DNA from: Zizania palustris
Lineage: Eukaryota; Streptophyta; Magnoliopsida; Poales; Poaceae
DNA: 64,000 nucleotides
Assembly (NCBI GenBank): GCA_019279435.1
Contig: JAAALK010000287.1
Location: 13,454,162-13,518,161 of the forward strand
Direction: 5' to 3'
Position 1 is the first letter of the stretch. Each line of letters starts with the position of its first letter. This document shows positions 11,665-23,578 of this stretch, in pieces. Under the pieces are notes generated by a model. The model saw nothing but the letters and a program-made list of their open reading frames with translations. It searched no databases and had not been told where the DNA came from. Made by a program: the position numbers and the translations under genes.

Positions 11665-12444
11665 TTCTCCCCCTTGATGAGTGCATTGTCAACACCCTTT
11701 TCAGCACATCTTCAGAACCTGCAAAACATGTGGAAACAGGAAAACAAAGACAAAAAATAGAAGAAAGAAAATAAAAGTTTAACCCTAATGACCAAAAGCC
11801 AAACAGAAGAAAGAAAATGGTCATTATGGTTAACCAAAAATAAAGACTCAAAAACAAGTGCAATCTCAAAATTACCAACAAGGAACTCCCCCTGAAATAA
11901 ATCCTAGAGAAAGCTAAAAAATGTTCCCTAAACTCCAAAATTTCTCCCCCTTGTTGACAATTGGACTCATCAAGTGAGACTAAATGCACTCTAAAGAGAC
12001 ATAGACACAAAAACTCCCCTAAAATACAGCTTCCCCTGAAAATATGCCATGAATGCAGATGGAGTGCAAGTGGGCTGTGAAAAGCATGCTTCTTAGATAT
12101 GATTGACTGCAATTTCAACATCTAACAGGTATAGCAAAAGATATAATGTCTAAGATACATGACATGATCAGTGCAACAAATAATATCTAAAGAGCGGCAT
12201 TAGCACGCATTTTTCGATTTTTGCAAACAAAAGCATCACCACATTTTCTAGTTGACAAGTAGAGTAAAGCATGAGATGCAAAAGCTAACTGATATCTACC
12301 AAGATAAGCATTGTCCAAAACAAAGTGCTTCGGCAAACTTGTCATCTTTTTAAATTTTTCAGACTTTTTTCTTTTTCTTTTTATTTTTTATTTCTGCCAC
12401 GGGTTATTTGCATGTCAAACCTTGTGCTAACCGACCAAGTCAAG
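11665..12444 (-). other. Internal domain of the non-autonomous element (non-coding, several polypurine tracts)
   Basis: Read on the minus strand it contains several purine tracts: complement of 'tctcccccttg' at 11666-11676, 'aactccccctga' at about 11883-11894, 'tctcccccttgt' at about 11942-11953 and weaker ones near 12013-12040. The terminal one next to the LTR would be the priming tract. The minus-strand frame 11549-12121 overlaps this region and the LTR end, has no domain, and is not considered a gene. No primer binding site matching tggtatcagagc is seen at the 12444 side. Confidence 0.65.
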
Positions 12445-14079
12445 CCTAGGACCGAAAGTAGCGACTAGAGGGGGGGGGGGTGAATGGGCATCTAAAAATT
12501 TCTTGCTAAACTATAATCTAATCCCAACACCCAAACCAACTTAACCAGACAAATGATATTGGCAAAGTAAATTACTGGAATTAAAGTTGTCTAGCCTAAA
12601 AATGATCGGTATCTTAATTCAAATGATATTAAAGATAAACTAATTAAAAATACTACAGTAAATAAAAAAACCTAAATAAATCACGAGATATTTATATTTC
12701 AGTCTAGAAATAAAATACTAATCAACTCGATAAAAACATGGATCATTAAAAATTAATTCAGAATTAAACCGAAAATATTTCAGGTAAAACTAGAAAAATA
12801 TAATTGCGACTAATAATAATTTTTTATATGACCAGATTAAAGAGATAAAAAATAATACGAGATAAATAAAAATAATTTAACTGATTAAAGGTTTAACTAC
12901 GAGATTAATTTTTAATTAAAAAACAGATAAATACGAGATTATTAACAAAACTTGTCTACCTAAAAAATAGAAGATTAGTTCTACTTACCTGCATGACGAT
13001 CTGCAATGAAAACCTCTGCCGTAAAAATTACTTTGTCGTCGCCGGTGTGATCTTCCACCATGGAAGCCTCTCGCTCGGGGCTGCCGCCCGCCTGTGGCTT
13101 TGCCTGGGCAAAACTGCGCACAGCCAGCTGCCAGGTGCCATGGGGCATGCAGAGCTGCTGCCTGGACTGCTGCGCCTGGTCGACTTTTCGCCGCGTAGCT
13201 CAATGCAAAAGGCTGTCGCGCGCAAAAAACTGATGCACGCCGGCCGGCTCTCGCCCGGAATGCTGTGCCCACAAGCCTGTAGTCCCTACATGAAGTTCCT
13301 GCCATGCATGACAAAGGAGCCACGGACTGCACCCTACTGTGAACTGTGGGGCCCGCGCTAGTTTGTGCAAGACATGGCTGCCGGTGCACAAGGAGGCCTA
13401 TGGCCAAAGAAAAACAGCCAGACGTCGGCACAACGACGACGAAAGAAAATTTGGGGATCAAAAAAGCTTGCAACCAAAAAGTGGACTGTAGATTGATCTT
13501 TTACAAAAAACAGTCATCTATCCCCAGGGGGGATAGGGGCCTATTTATAGGCGACTCCTAATACATGAAAAGACTAATTTACCCCTAGTGTAAATTAACA
13601 CTAACTCTAAAATAAATTCCGAAAATTACTAAACTATTCTTACAAAAATCTCCTGACTCAAATAAAAATATCCTAAACTTAAAAACTAAATATTAATATC
13701 CTAAAAACAAAATAATCATAGGTTATCAGTTTTGCGCCGAAACTGACAAAGCGTCCACCGTCTTCGCACCGGGTACCCGGATTGGGCCGACCCGATCCCG
13801 CAGCTTCCTTATCCCGGCAATCGCTCGCCACCCGTGTACCTGAGTCAAACCCAGTCAACAGACCAGTGGATCATGTGCCGCTCCTAGCCCATGTACCCGG
13901 ATTGGTCCAGCCCGACTCCACGGCTCCTCTGCCCGGCTGTCGCTCGCTGCCCGTGTATCTGAGTCACACGCGCCTCAGACTCGGCAGGTCTTCCTTTCTC
14001 TTCTTCTTCTTTGACTTCCGTTGACAATCACTCATCACATCTGGAGTATCAAACCCATGTTCTTCAACATGGTTTCTCA
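12445..14079 (-). repeat. 5' LTR of the non-autonomous element
   Basis: Starts cctaggaccg where the sister LTR has tgtaggaccg, so the terminal TG is mutated, and ends tttctca. It has a G-tract at 12469-12480 and a minus-strand TATA box at about 13540-13552 (complement of cctatttatagg). It aligns with 10027-11664 along the full length with scattered substitutions and small indels. Confidence 0.8.
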
Positions 14080-15376
14080 ATAGCATAGGAGCTCAAAAAT
14101 GACTGCTCAAAGTGTTGCTGTGGCCTAGGCTAGCCTCCACTATTTATAGGCACTATTCAGCCTTGTGAATAGACTACTTTACCCCTAGGGTTTACACTGT
14201 TTTTGTCTCATCAGAACAAGGGGGTACAACTGGTAGTCTACTTTATTTGGAGGCTTCTTTTGTTAGCTTCGCAAAGGAGACATCGTCAGCTTTTGCAGAG
14301 CAGACACGATCAGCCTTTGCAGTCTTGGATTCTTCCGAATCCCCCCTTCGCACGTGAGGGGTGCGGTAGCTTCGGTGAGAAGCCTTGAGCCTGACGGCCT
14401 TCGCTTCACCGAAGTCAGCCTTTGATACAATGATGGTTTTGACCCGAAGCCATCAAAGCCCTTGGGCCTTCGCACCAACACCTCCGGAGTGGACCACCAT
14501 GGCTTCGCAGCTACTCCCAGCTCAAACTCCGTCAGCCCGTGTACCGAAGCCATGCATGGCCGAAGTACCTCAAGTCAGCCACACTCTGAAGCCCCACCTT
14601 CAGAGTACCACCCTTCGAAGTCCCTCCTTCGTCCAAGGCCTCCGCATGAAGCATTCCATGAGTCCTTCGTCGCAGTGTCTCTCCCCGAGCACACTCCTCG
14701 ACGAACCTCACCCGGACCATGCCTTCGATGCACCTCGACTTCTGAGACCTTCGTCGGGTATACCTTCGAGTGCCTTCCTCCGGAGCACACTTCGAACACC
14801 TTGCCTCATTGCTGAGGACTTTGTCCACCATACTCCGAAGTCACTCCATTAGGAGTACCCTTTGAAGTGCCTTGCCTCCGAGGACTTCGTTTCGGGGTAC
14901 CTTCACTCGGAGCCATGCTCCGCACTCTCTGCCTTCGTCTGGCACACCTCGACCCGAGGTCTGACCTCGACCCCTTCACAGCCTTCGTGACCAAGCTCCC
15001 CGCTCGCCTAGCATCAAGCCTCCCGCTTGACCTAGGTTCACATGTTGCGAACCGTCCGTCGCCTCCAAAGTCACCTGCGCACCACAGACAAACAGACAAG
15101 TGTATCCAGTACCCCGGAGACCTCTCCGGGTAAACAACCTCCGATACACACTCTGGTGTACCGCCCAAAGTACCAAACCCTTCGGTACAACCCAGTCATC
15201 GTATACTATCGGACCCCTCCGACAGGAACACTCCGCTGCAACAGCTGCAGCAACCAGACCCATCGAACCCTTCGGTGAAACAACCTCCAAACCCCTTCGG
15301 AGGGACCCCTTCGAATCAAATGATAAAATCTGTCAATCACTCATCACAGACCCCGAAACCAACCCTTGGTTTCTCA

Positions 15377-16503
15377 ATCTGCCCCTTGATGAGTGCATTG
15401 ACAACCAAATTCAAGTTCAATAAAATTTGAAAAATATCTGCACACAAGTGACCATAAAAACTCAGAAAAGAGTCAAATCATGTCACTTCACAAAAGTATT
15501 TTCCTCCCCCTTTTCAAAAGAGTAAAAGCCCCTTCGGCAAATCTTTCCCTTTGCAAGATAAAACTCCCCCTGAGTTATTTTACCCCTTGCTACAGAGAAC
15601 TCAAACATTTCTCCCCCTTTGGCAATGCAAGCATCAAGGAGCATTCAAAAGATGCAAAGCTTCGGAATGGGTAGAATTGCAAAGACATATAAAGCAAAAA
15701 TATGCCAACATTAATACCAATTATCATGTGCTCAACTCAATTTAACATTCTCTAAAAAACATGATGACAGCATGTGATTTTATTATTATGAAATAAAAGC
15801 ATCACCACTCAATCAAGGTAACTAGACAAGTAAAGATAGGGACTGCGCAAAGCTAGTCAATTTCTACTCTAGACAGACAAGTCCAGTTTAAGTGGAGCAT
15901 TGAAAGCAATCTTGATGATCAATGAATTTGTTGTTCTTTTCATAATGTCAGGGGTTATTTGTTTGTCTACCTTATACTTTCCAATCAAGCCAAGCCTAGG
16001 CATGAAAACCATCAGAAGCTTAAGGCGGTGATTTTGGCATACACTACACTATCCCAGTTCAGACCAATGTGCAACGGTAAGCAGTCTAGAATAGAGTAGT
16101 GCGACAAACAAACCCACCTGGATCTTTTCACTTGTAGCATACAAATCATGGAGTTTTAGATTTTAATTAAGTAAACAATTTGTTTAGCACTTGATGAATA
16201 TCCATGAGTAAGTAGAACAATTTTTCAAGTTGCAATGTTTAGCATCCAGAGAAAAGGAGTCTTGCTATCAAGCAGATAAAAGATAGCTAAAGCAGTCCTA
16301 CCTAAACATGCTAGATTCAAGACTAAGCAGTGAGCATGATTTGATTTTGGAAAGAATAATCATGCACATAATGTTTCAGACATATTAAATAGAGCTGAGC
16401 TGACATGATTTCATTAATTAAAATCAGGCATATAAGTGCAAAAGATGTAAATGCAATTTCACACACAATGAGCATATGCAAGACAATCAAAATCTGCTCC
16501 ACC
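15377..16503 (-). other. Non-coding tract of S1 between pol and 3' LTR, with repeated polypurine tracts
   Basis: On the minus strand there are several G-rich purine tracts: complements of 'ctgccccttg' next to the LTR (15378-15388), 'ctcccccttttc' near 15505, 'aactccccctga' near 15561 and 'tctcccccttt' near 15610. Repeated polypurine tracts in this position are a known Sirevirus feature. About 1.1 kb with no convincing gene and no env-like ORF. Confidence 0.7.
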
Positions 16504-19500
16504 TCACAAAATGTCGTAAGGGTGACAAATACCAAGTTCCCCACGCAAGTAGGCAAAACGAGAAGCATCGAGGGGTTTTGTGAAAATATCGGATAGCTGG
16601 TGTTGGGTATCAACATATTGAAGCTCAATATCACCCTTCTCATTAGGATCTCTGAGAAAATGATATTGCACATCAATGTGTTTGGTTCTGGAATGCTGAA
16701 CCGGGTTGTTTGCAATATAAATAGCACTAGTGTTATCACAGAAAAGTGGAACACTCTTATAATCTAACCCAAAATCCCGCAAAGTGGAAACCATCCACAA
16801 AATCTGAGAGCAACAGCTAGCTGCAGCAACATATTCGGCCTCAGCCGTCGATTGTGCAACACTAGACTGTTTGTAGGAAGACCAGCAAACCAGCGAAGTA
16901 CCCAGAAAATGACAAGTACCAGAGGTACTTTTCCTATCAATCCTACACCCAGCAAAGTCCACATCGGAGTAACCTCGAAGACACAAAGAGGAAGATGCAG
17001 AATACCAAATGCCAAATTCAAGGGTATGTTTGAGATACCTGAGAATGTGCTTTATCGCTTGGCGGTGCGAAGCTCGAGGTGAAGCCTGAAAACGAGTACA
17101 CAGACACACTGCGAAGTGTATGTCCAGCCTCGTAGCAGTCAAGTAGAGGAGGGAGTCGATCATGCTTCAGAACTCCTTCTGATCTATGGCTTCTCCATCC
17201 TCGTCAGGATCCAATGCTATCGAAGTAGCCATCGGAGTAGCGAGGGCTTTGCATCAGCCATGTCGGACTTCTTGAGCAGGTCCTTACTGTACTTCGTCTG
17301 GTGAACGAAGGTATCTTGTTTGCTTTGCAAACCAAGGAAAAATGTGAGTTCGCCCATCATGGACATCTCGAACTCCCTGCTCATGGTATCTGCAAACTCG
17401 GCAACCAAAGCATGAGAAGAGCCACCAAAGATGATATCATCCACATAAATCTGAACTAGGAGGAAATCTTTTCCATGCTTGAGAGTGAATAGGGTTTTAT
17501 CAACAGATCCCATCAAATACCCTCGCTCAAGCAGAAAAGACTTAAGTCTGTCATACCAAGCCCGAGGGGCCTACTTGAGTCCATAAAGAGCCTTATGAAG
17601 TTTAAGCACTTTATGTGGGTATTTGGGGTTTTCAAAGCCAGGGGTTGTTTTACATAAACATCTTCGCCTATGAAGCCATTAAGAAAATCACTTTTGACAT
17701 CCATTTGATAGAGTTTGAATCCCCAGGATGTCGCAAAGGCAATCAAAATCCTAATGGCCTCTAGACGCGCAACAGGTGCGAAAGTTTCAGTAAAATCAAT
17801 CCCTTCTAATTGAGAATAACCCTGAGCTACAAGTCTAGCCTTGTTTCTAACTACAGTCCCATCCTCCCCTTCTTGGTTTTTGAAAATCCATTTTGTTCCA
17901 ATGAAATGAACATTTGGTGGAGGATCAACTAAAGTCCAGACTTGGTTTCTCTCAAAATTTTCAAGTTCTTCATGCATGGCATTGATCCAATTGGAGTCAG
18001 AAAGTGCATGACTAACATCTAAGGGCTTGAAAGAAGCAACAAAAGCGGAATCAATGAAATGAGCATAAAAACGTGTTACTCTTTGATCAAGCTCACCAAT
18101 GATCTGCTCGGGAGGATGCATCCTTTGAACATGATGTGGAGCCTCACAGCGGGATGCAGTCTCCCCCTCAACTTGTGCGTTGGAGTGGTCCAAGATGACA
18201 GATGTTAAGGTAGTTGCTTCGAGACCTTGTGCCGAAGTAGTCGAAGCGGGGTCGGCTTCGGGGGTCGATGTCGAGGGTAGTAGGGGTTCATCCTCGAAAT
18301 CTCCGGGATCTTTTTCTTCGAAGATGGTCTGCTCCATGTCGTGTTCATTTGCCTATTCAAAGGTAGAACTAACAGAGGGGGTTGATTCATCAAAAGTCAC
18401 ATCACATGACTCGATGACAGTGTTAGTTTACAAATTATAAACACGATAAGAATGACCATGTGTAGTGTAACCCAAAAAGATCCCGTCAGAAGAGCGTGAC
18501 TCAAATTTATCCAAATTTCCACGTTTTAGGATAAAGCAACAACAACCAAAGACTTGAAGATGAGTAACTTTGGGCTGTCTCCCAAAACGTAGCTCATAAG
18601 ATGTCAAGTTCAAAATTGAGCGCAAGAAGATTCAGTTTGAGATGTAACAAGCAGTGTTCATGGCCTCAGCCCAGAATTTCCTAGGAGTCATGTGCTCATC
18701 GAGCATCGTCCTAGCCATCTCAACCAAAGTGTGGTTCTTTCTCTCAACAACACCGTTCTGTTGAGGAACTCGCGGAGCAGAGAATTGATGTTCTATGTTA
18801 TGCTCCATGCAAAAGTCAACAAAGAGACTGTTCTTGAACTCAGTGCCATTATCACTTCGAATGAATTTCAATGCACTAGGGAGTTCAGTGAAAAGTCTCA
18901 AAGCCAAGCTCCGAAAGTGTGAAAACACTTCATCCTTGATGGCAAGAAAGAAGACCCAAGAGTAGCGAGAGAAATCGTCGACAATGACTAATACATACCA
19001 CTTCCCGCCTAAAGAACTAACCCGAGATGGACCTACAGTACCCATGTGGAGAAGTTCTCTGGGTTGTTCAGTCATCACTATGGCGATTGGCGAGTGCGAA
19101 GCGGCAATCATTTTTCTATGTCGATAAGGAGTGCAAACTAAATTCTTCTCAAAATTGAGCTTGGGCAATCCTCGGATCAGACCTAGGGTACTCAGACGAG
19201 CGAGTAACTCAAATATCATATGCCCTAGTCTCCTATGCCACTTCCAAAGCTCAGAAGTAGAATGTGCAATAAGACAATGAGAAGAACCAGATGACTCAGA
19301 AAAATCAGCTCCAAAAACTCTCCCAACTCTAAAGATCTTACAGACCACAACGCCATCAGAATTGATTACTTGCGAAGTATCACGATGGAATCGCACTTCG
19401 AAGCCCTCATCAAGCAACTGAGATACAAAAAGAAAATTGTAACCCAAGTTTTCAACCAAAGCAACATCTTTGAGAGTGAAATTCAAGTTAATTCTTACCA

Positions 19501-19645
19501 CACCTTTACCTTTCACTCTACTCCTTCGATTGTTGCCGAAGGTGATATGTTCCTTTTGCTTGGTTGTGGTGAGGCTGGAGAACCATGCTGCATCTCCGGT
19601 CATGTGGCGTGAACAACTAGAGTCCATGATCCACGTGCCCTCCAA
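16504..19645 (-). pseudogene. pol: Sirevirus S1 pol: protease, integrase, reverse transcriptase, RNase H
   Basis: Domain order on the minus strand is copia-type. The protease motif region reads WIMDSSCSRHMTG near 19625; the family norm is DSG, so the catalytic glycine is replaced. A GAG-pre-integrase stretch (HRRLGH...) lies near 19210-19240. The integrase core at about 18640-19080 has 'RSDNGTEF' and 'VVERKN', but at the first acidic position HMGTVGPS has a glycine codon (19040-19042) where aspartate is expected. Reverse transcriptase runs about 18010-17217 with 'GTKWIFKN', 'QMDVKSDFLNG' and the catalytic box YVDDIIFG near 17430-17455. RNase H runs about 17163-16504 with 'STAEAEYVAA' and 'HQLSDIFTKP'. 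Frameshifts separate integrase, linker, RT N-terminal, RT catalytic and RNase H parts (near 18630, 18430, 17515 and 17220-17160). With two catalytic residues lost and several frame breaks it is certainly inactive. Confidence 0.85.
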
Positions 19646-20011
19646 GCCTCGATCCGATGCCTACACATGATAAGAAAATCTCGATCGCTCAGTGCTGGGG
19701 TGAGTGAATACATGACGAGGCATATAGCACTGAGTAATACGAGTAGTAGGCACAGTAAAAATAGACCTTCTACACACATGATAATCAGAATGATGCAAAG
19801 TGCTAGGTTTACCTACATGCTGTGACCCAAATGCATGACGAGGTGTCCTACTCTAACGAGGTACAAAGCTACTTGTCCGGGGTCTACCACCATATGGAAC
19901 ATGGTGAACACCTCGAGGAGCAAAACCTCTTTGAGAAGTACGAGGAGCCTCAAAAATAGGACGTGAGTAAAACTCAGACTCATGCATACCTCGAGATGGG
20001 TAATGCATGTC

Positions 20012-22132
20012 CTAGAAACTCACCGCTTGAGAGCGTTGCTCATCCTTGATGCGACGAAAACAGAACCCAACCAGATGACCCGCCCGCTGACAATAGGAAC
20101 AATGAAACACTCTCCTAGGGGCACTCACATGGGTCATAGGTGCAATCCTCACAGGCTCCTTGGGCTTCTGCTGTGTGGTTTTCTTGGGAGGAATTTTCTT
20201 GGCATGAGGAGTGGTTTTCTTTGGAATCCGGGTAGGCTTTTTGGATAATGGAGTGTCTAATAGAGCTCTCTCTTTCTCTAAGGTAGTGGGTGAGGTAAAA
20301 ATAGTTTTGTTCTCACTGTCTGAAGGTATCCTCTCAAAACCCAATCCTAGAGCTAACCCTGCTCTGTCAGCACACATCTTAGTCTTGGCCAAGAGCAAGT
20401 TCATCCTACCCTTTCCCTCAGTGCATTTGTTAACCACAGAAAGAAGGTATTCATTCTCAGTCATGAGGTTTTCAGCTTGCTCTCTAACAGTGCCTAGCTG
20501 GTCCGTAAGGGTTATGCAAGTGTCACACACAGGTTGCATATCCTTAGAACTACCGGCCCTCTCCAATCTAGCCTCTAAATCATGAACATGCTTATCACAT
20601 AAATCAATGCTCTCACGTAATAAAGAACAGTTCATGCATTCATTTCTATCATGAGTACTAGAATCAACCACCAAAAGTTGTTTCTGTGTAGTCTCAAGCT
20701 CAGAAAGAGTTTGAGCATGCACAGAATGCAACTGAGCAAGCTCACCCGTGACCACAGTGCAAGATTCACATTCAGCATCATTAATCCTACACTTAAGCAT
20801 GGCATAATCAGTAGAAACAGATTCTAGCCTAAGTCTAAGGTCTTTTCTATCTCTAGCGGCTTGCACAAGTAACCTATCCTGACCAAGAACTACTTCATTC
20901 AGTTCATCTAGTTTAATTGAAAGCTGGTCATAGGATAGTGGTACCTCAGATGAGTTAAGCTCATCGCCGTTGTGATCGCTGTCGGCCATGAAGCAAAGGC
21001 CGGTGAAATCTCGTCCTTTCTTGTCCTTCTTCTCCTCCTTCCTTGGGGACTCCTCCTCCTCATCAGAACTCGACTCCTCAGTTAAGGAAGTGTCGATGTC
21101 ACTGAGAGCAGCAACAAAGGCTCTAGAAGCGGCTTTGTCTACCCTCTTAGCCACCTTACCGCGCTTGCCCTTCACAAAGGGTTTCCTCTCCTTTTTGTGG
21201 TATCTGGGGCGCTCACTCTCATCTCTCTTCTTGAGTTTTGGGCAATTGTCCTTGATGTGAGAAGTGTCGCCACACTCAAAACAACCACTAAAACCACCTC
21301 TCCTCTGATCCCGTCTCTCATGGTGAAAACGGGTGAACCTTCTGGCAATGAGAGCAAGATCATCATCATCCAGAGTATCCACCTGCTCCTTAGTGACGGA
21401 GACCAGGGAGGACAAGGCAAAACCATCTGCAAGAACACAAGTGTCTGATGTGCTTGGTTTTGCAGTGGTGCCACGGCTAGTGCTAGAAACTAGTGCCAAT
21501 GGCTGTGGCAAGGAGTTGCTATGCACTGCAAGAGATGCCTTGGCAATCTCTGTGGACTTCAGCTTCCTGAAGAGCTCATCACAGGTGAATGTGTCATAAC
21601 CTGCAGACTCCTCAATGCTGGGTATCTTCACTTCCCATATGCTACGATCAAGAGCAAAGAGAAGCTTGATAGCTCTATCATGATCATTGTAAGCAAGCGA
21701 CCTATTGGACCGCAAGTTACTCACTATTGCATCAAAGCGAGAAAACATGGCATCTATAGATTCACCAGGTGCCTGCACAAACAGCTGATATTGTTGATTG
21801 TATGTGCTTTGGCGCCTGGCCTTAATCTGTGTAGAGCCCTCATGAAAATAGTGAGTGTAGTCCAAATCTTCCTAGCTATCCTAAGGTGCTGCACCCTATC
21901 AAACTCACTTCTACTCAAACCAATGAACAATATATTTCTTGCCTTGTAGTTGGCATTATACTGATCCTTCTTTGTTTGAGATGTGCGAGTTTCAGGGATG
22001 GAGTATTGTGAGTCCACAATCTCCCAAATTGCATTTCCTTGGCTTAGCAAGTAAGCCTCCATGCGCACCTTCTAGTATGCAAAGTCCGTCCCATCGAACA
22101 CAGGTATTTTACTAACTTTGTCAATGTCACCA
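20012..22132 (-). pseudogene. gag: Sirevirus S1 gag
   Basis: A capsid-type protein on the minus strand. The N-terminal part (about 22132-21760) carries the copia gag pattern with 'FDGTDFAY' followed by a stop codon and then 'MEAYLLSQG'; a frame change near 21865 leads into the long frame of 617 codons (21865-20012). That frame contains the retrotransposon capsid region with 'APGESIDAMFSRFDAIV' (about 21780-21730), a CCHC zinc knuckle CFECGDTSHIKDNC at about 21288-21240, basic and acidic low-complexity segments, a long heptad-like helical region (about 20950-20390) and a second CCHC knuckle CSYCQRAGHLVGFC at about 20102-20060. The long C-terminal extension with a second knuckle is typical of Sirevirus gag. 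The natural start codon is missing because the adjoining LTR end, primer site and leader were deleted at about 22135. Confidence 0.85.
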
Positions 22133-22138
22133 ACAGAT

Positions 22139-23573
22139 CACAAACTCAACCCAGAAGAAGGTGGTGCATAGAAAAATCAAAGCATGCAGTACAAAGTAGG
22201 CATACAAGTTCAAACAATAAATGAAGACATAATCAAAGTTTTATTGCTTGAACAGTGAACACAAAATGAACTCACAGACTGAATACAAAGAATGTGGCGG
22301 CTAGCACAGGAGCTCAAAAATGGTTGCTCAAAAGTGTTGCTGTGGCCTAGGCTAGCCTCCACTATTTATAGGCACTATTCAGCCCTGTGAATAGACTACT
22401 TTACCCCTAGGGTTTACACTATTTTTGTCTCATCAGAACAAGGGGTGTACAGCTGGTAGTCTACTTTATTTCGATGCTTCTTTCGTCAGCTTTGCAGAGG
22501 AGACAGGATCATCTTTTGCAGAGCAGACACGGTCAGCCTTTGCAGTCTTGGATTTTTTCTGAAGCCCCCCTTCGCATGCGAGGGGTGCGGTAGCTTCGGT
22601 GAGAAGCCTTGAGCCTGACGTCCTTCGCTTCACCGAAGTCAGCCTTTGATATAGAGACGGTTTTGAACCGAAGCTGTCAAAGCCCTTGGGCCTTCGCACC
22701 AACACCTCTGGAGTGGACCACCACGGCTTCGCAGCTACTCCCAGCTCGAACTCCATCAGCCCGTGTACCGAAGCCATGCATGACCGAAGTACCTCAAGTC
22801 AGCCACACTCTGAAGCCCCACCTTCGGAGTACCACCCTTCGAAGTCCCTCCTTCGTCCAAGGCCTCCGCATGAAGCATTCCATGAGCCCTTCGTCGCAGT
22901 GTCTCTCCCCGAGCACACTCCTCGACGAACCTCACCCGGACCATGCCTTCGATGCACCTTGACTTCTGAGACCTTTGTCGGGTATACCTTCGAGTGCCTC
23001 CCTCCGAAGAACACTTCGAGCACCTTGCCTCATTGCTGAGGACTTTGTCCACCATACTCCGAAGTGTCTCGCCTCCAAGGACTTTGTCTCGGGGTACCTT
23101 CACCTGGAGCCATGCTCCGCACTATTTGCCTTCGTCTAGCACACCTCGACCCGAGGTCCGACCTCGACCCCTTCGCAGCCTTCATGACCAAGCTCCCCGC
23201 TCGCTTGGCATCAAGCCTCCTGCTTGACCCAGGTTCACTTGCTGCGAACCGTCTGTCGCCTTCGAAGTCACCTGCGCACCATAGATAAACAAACAAGTGT
23301 ATCCAGTACCCTGGAGAACTCTCCGGGTAAACAACCTCCGATACACACTCCGGTGTACCGCCCAAAGTACTGAACCCTTCGGTACAACCCAGTCACCATA
23401 TACTGTCAGACCCCTTAGATAGGCACACTCCGCTGCAACAGCTGCAACAACCAGACCCACCGAAACCTTCGGTGAAACAACCTCCGAACCCCTTCGGAGG
23501 GACCCCTTCGAATTAGAGGATAAAATTTGTCAATCACTCATCACAGACCCCGAAACCAACCCTTGGTTTCTCA
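22139..23573 (-). repeat. 5' LTR of S1, truncated
   Basis: It matches 9860-15376 (minus the nested element) but lacks the counterpart of 9305-9859, so 555 bp of the LTR's 3' part plus the primer binding site and leader are gone, and gag coding begins almost directly at 22132. A TATA box (complement of actatttatagg) at 22361-22372 remains. The terminal tttctca is followed by the TSD gagtt. Confidence 0.85.
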
Positions 23574-23578
23574 GAGTT

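Larger units (their letters stand above)
10027..14079 (-). mobile_element. Non-autonomous Sirevirus-derived LTR element
   Basis: A 4053-bp element with LTRs of 1638 bp (10027-11664) and 1635 bp (12445-14079) around only 780 bp of internal DNA. The internal DNA is not coding: its reverse complement corresponds to the tract between pol and 3' LTR of S2 (about 39020-39803), including the repeated polypurine tracts. Gag and pol are absent altogether. The LTRs share their outer parts with other Sireviruses here: the element begins TGAGAAACCATG like S1 and ends CGGTCCTACA like S2. It must have used proteins of an autonomous Sirevirus. The TSD ctagc/atagc and the uninterrupted site in the other S1 LTR confirm the insertion. 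Confidence 0.8.
9305..15376 (-). repeat. 3' LTR of S1, containing a nested element
   Basis: Begins tgttggaccg and ends tttctca on the plus strand. It is about 2014 bp once the insertion at 10027-14079 and its TSD are removed. The part from 9860 onward matches the other S1 LTR at 22139-23573. The segment 14250-15340 is packed with cttcg-containing words such as ccttcg and cttcgaag. A minus-strand TATA box (cctataaatag read in complement) lies at about 14140-14151. Open frames here (for example 14385-14852) are LTR sequence repeated in the other LTR and not genes. Confidence 0.85.
9305..23573 (-). mobile_element. Sirevirus-type Ty1/copia retrotransposon S1
   Basis: A minus-strand LTR retrotransposon of 14.3 kb including a 4.05-kb nested element, with perfect 5-bp TSDs gagtt. 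In element order it has a truncated 5' LTR (23573-22139), gag (about 22132-20012), pol in copia order protease-integrase-RT-RNase H (about 19645-16504), a long non-coding tract with several polypurine tracts (16503-15377), and the 3' LTR (15376-9305). The long LTRs (about 2.0 kb), long gag with two zinc knuckles, and repeated polypurine tracts are the known marks of Sireviruses. No envelope-like ORF is present. It lies inside CACTA copy 2 and has been deleted and mutated. Confidence 0.9.

Noticed and set aside
11549..12121. 190-codon minus-strand ORF
   Set aside because: Spans an LTR end and the polypurine-tract region; hydrophobic composition is due to T-rich DNA; equivalent S2 region (39486-39674) is not conserved as protein.
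14385..15423. Several ORFs of 100-155 codons on both strands
   Set aside because: They lie within the S1 LTR and recur in the other LTR (22609-23460); no domains, overlapping frames on both strands in GC-rich repeat DNA.
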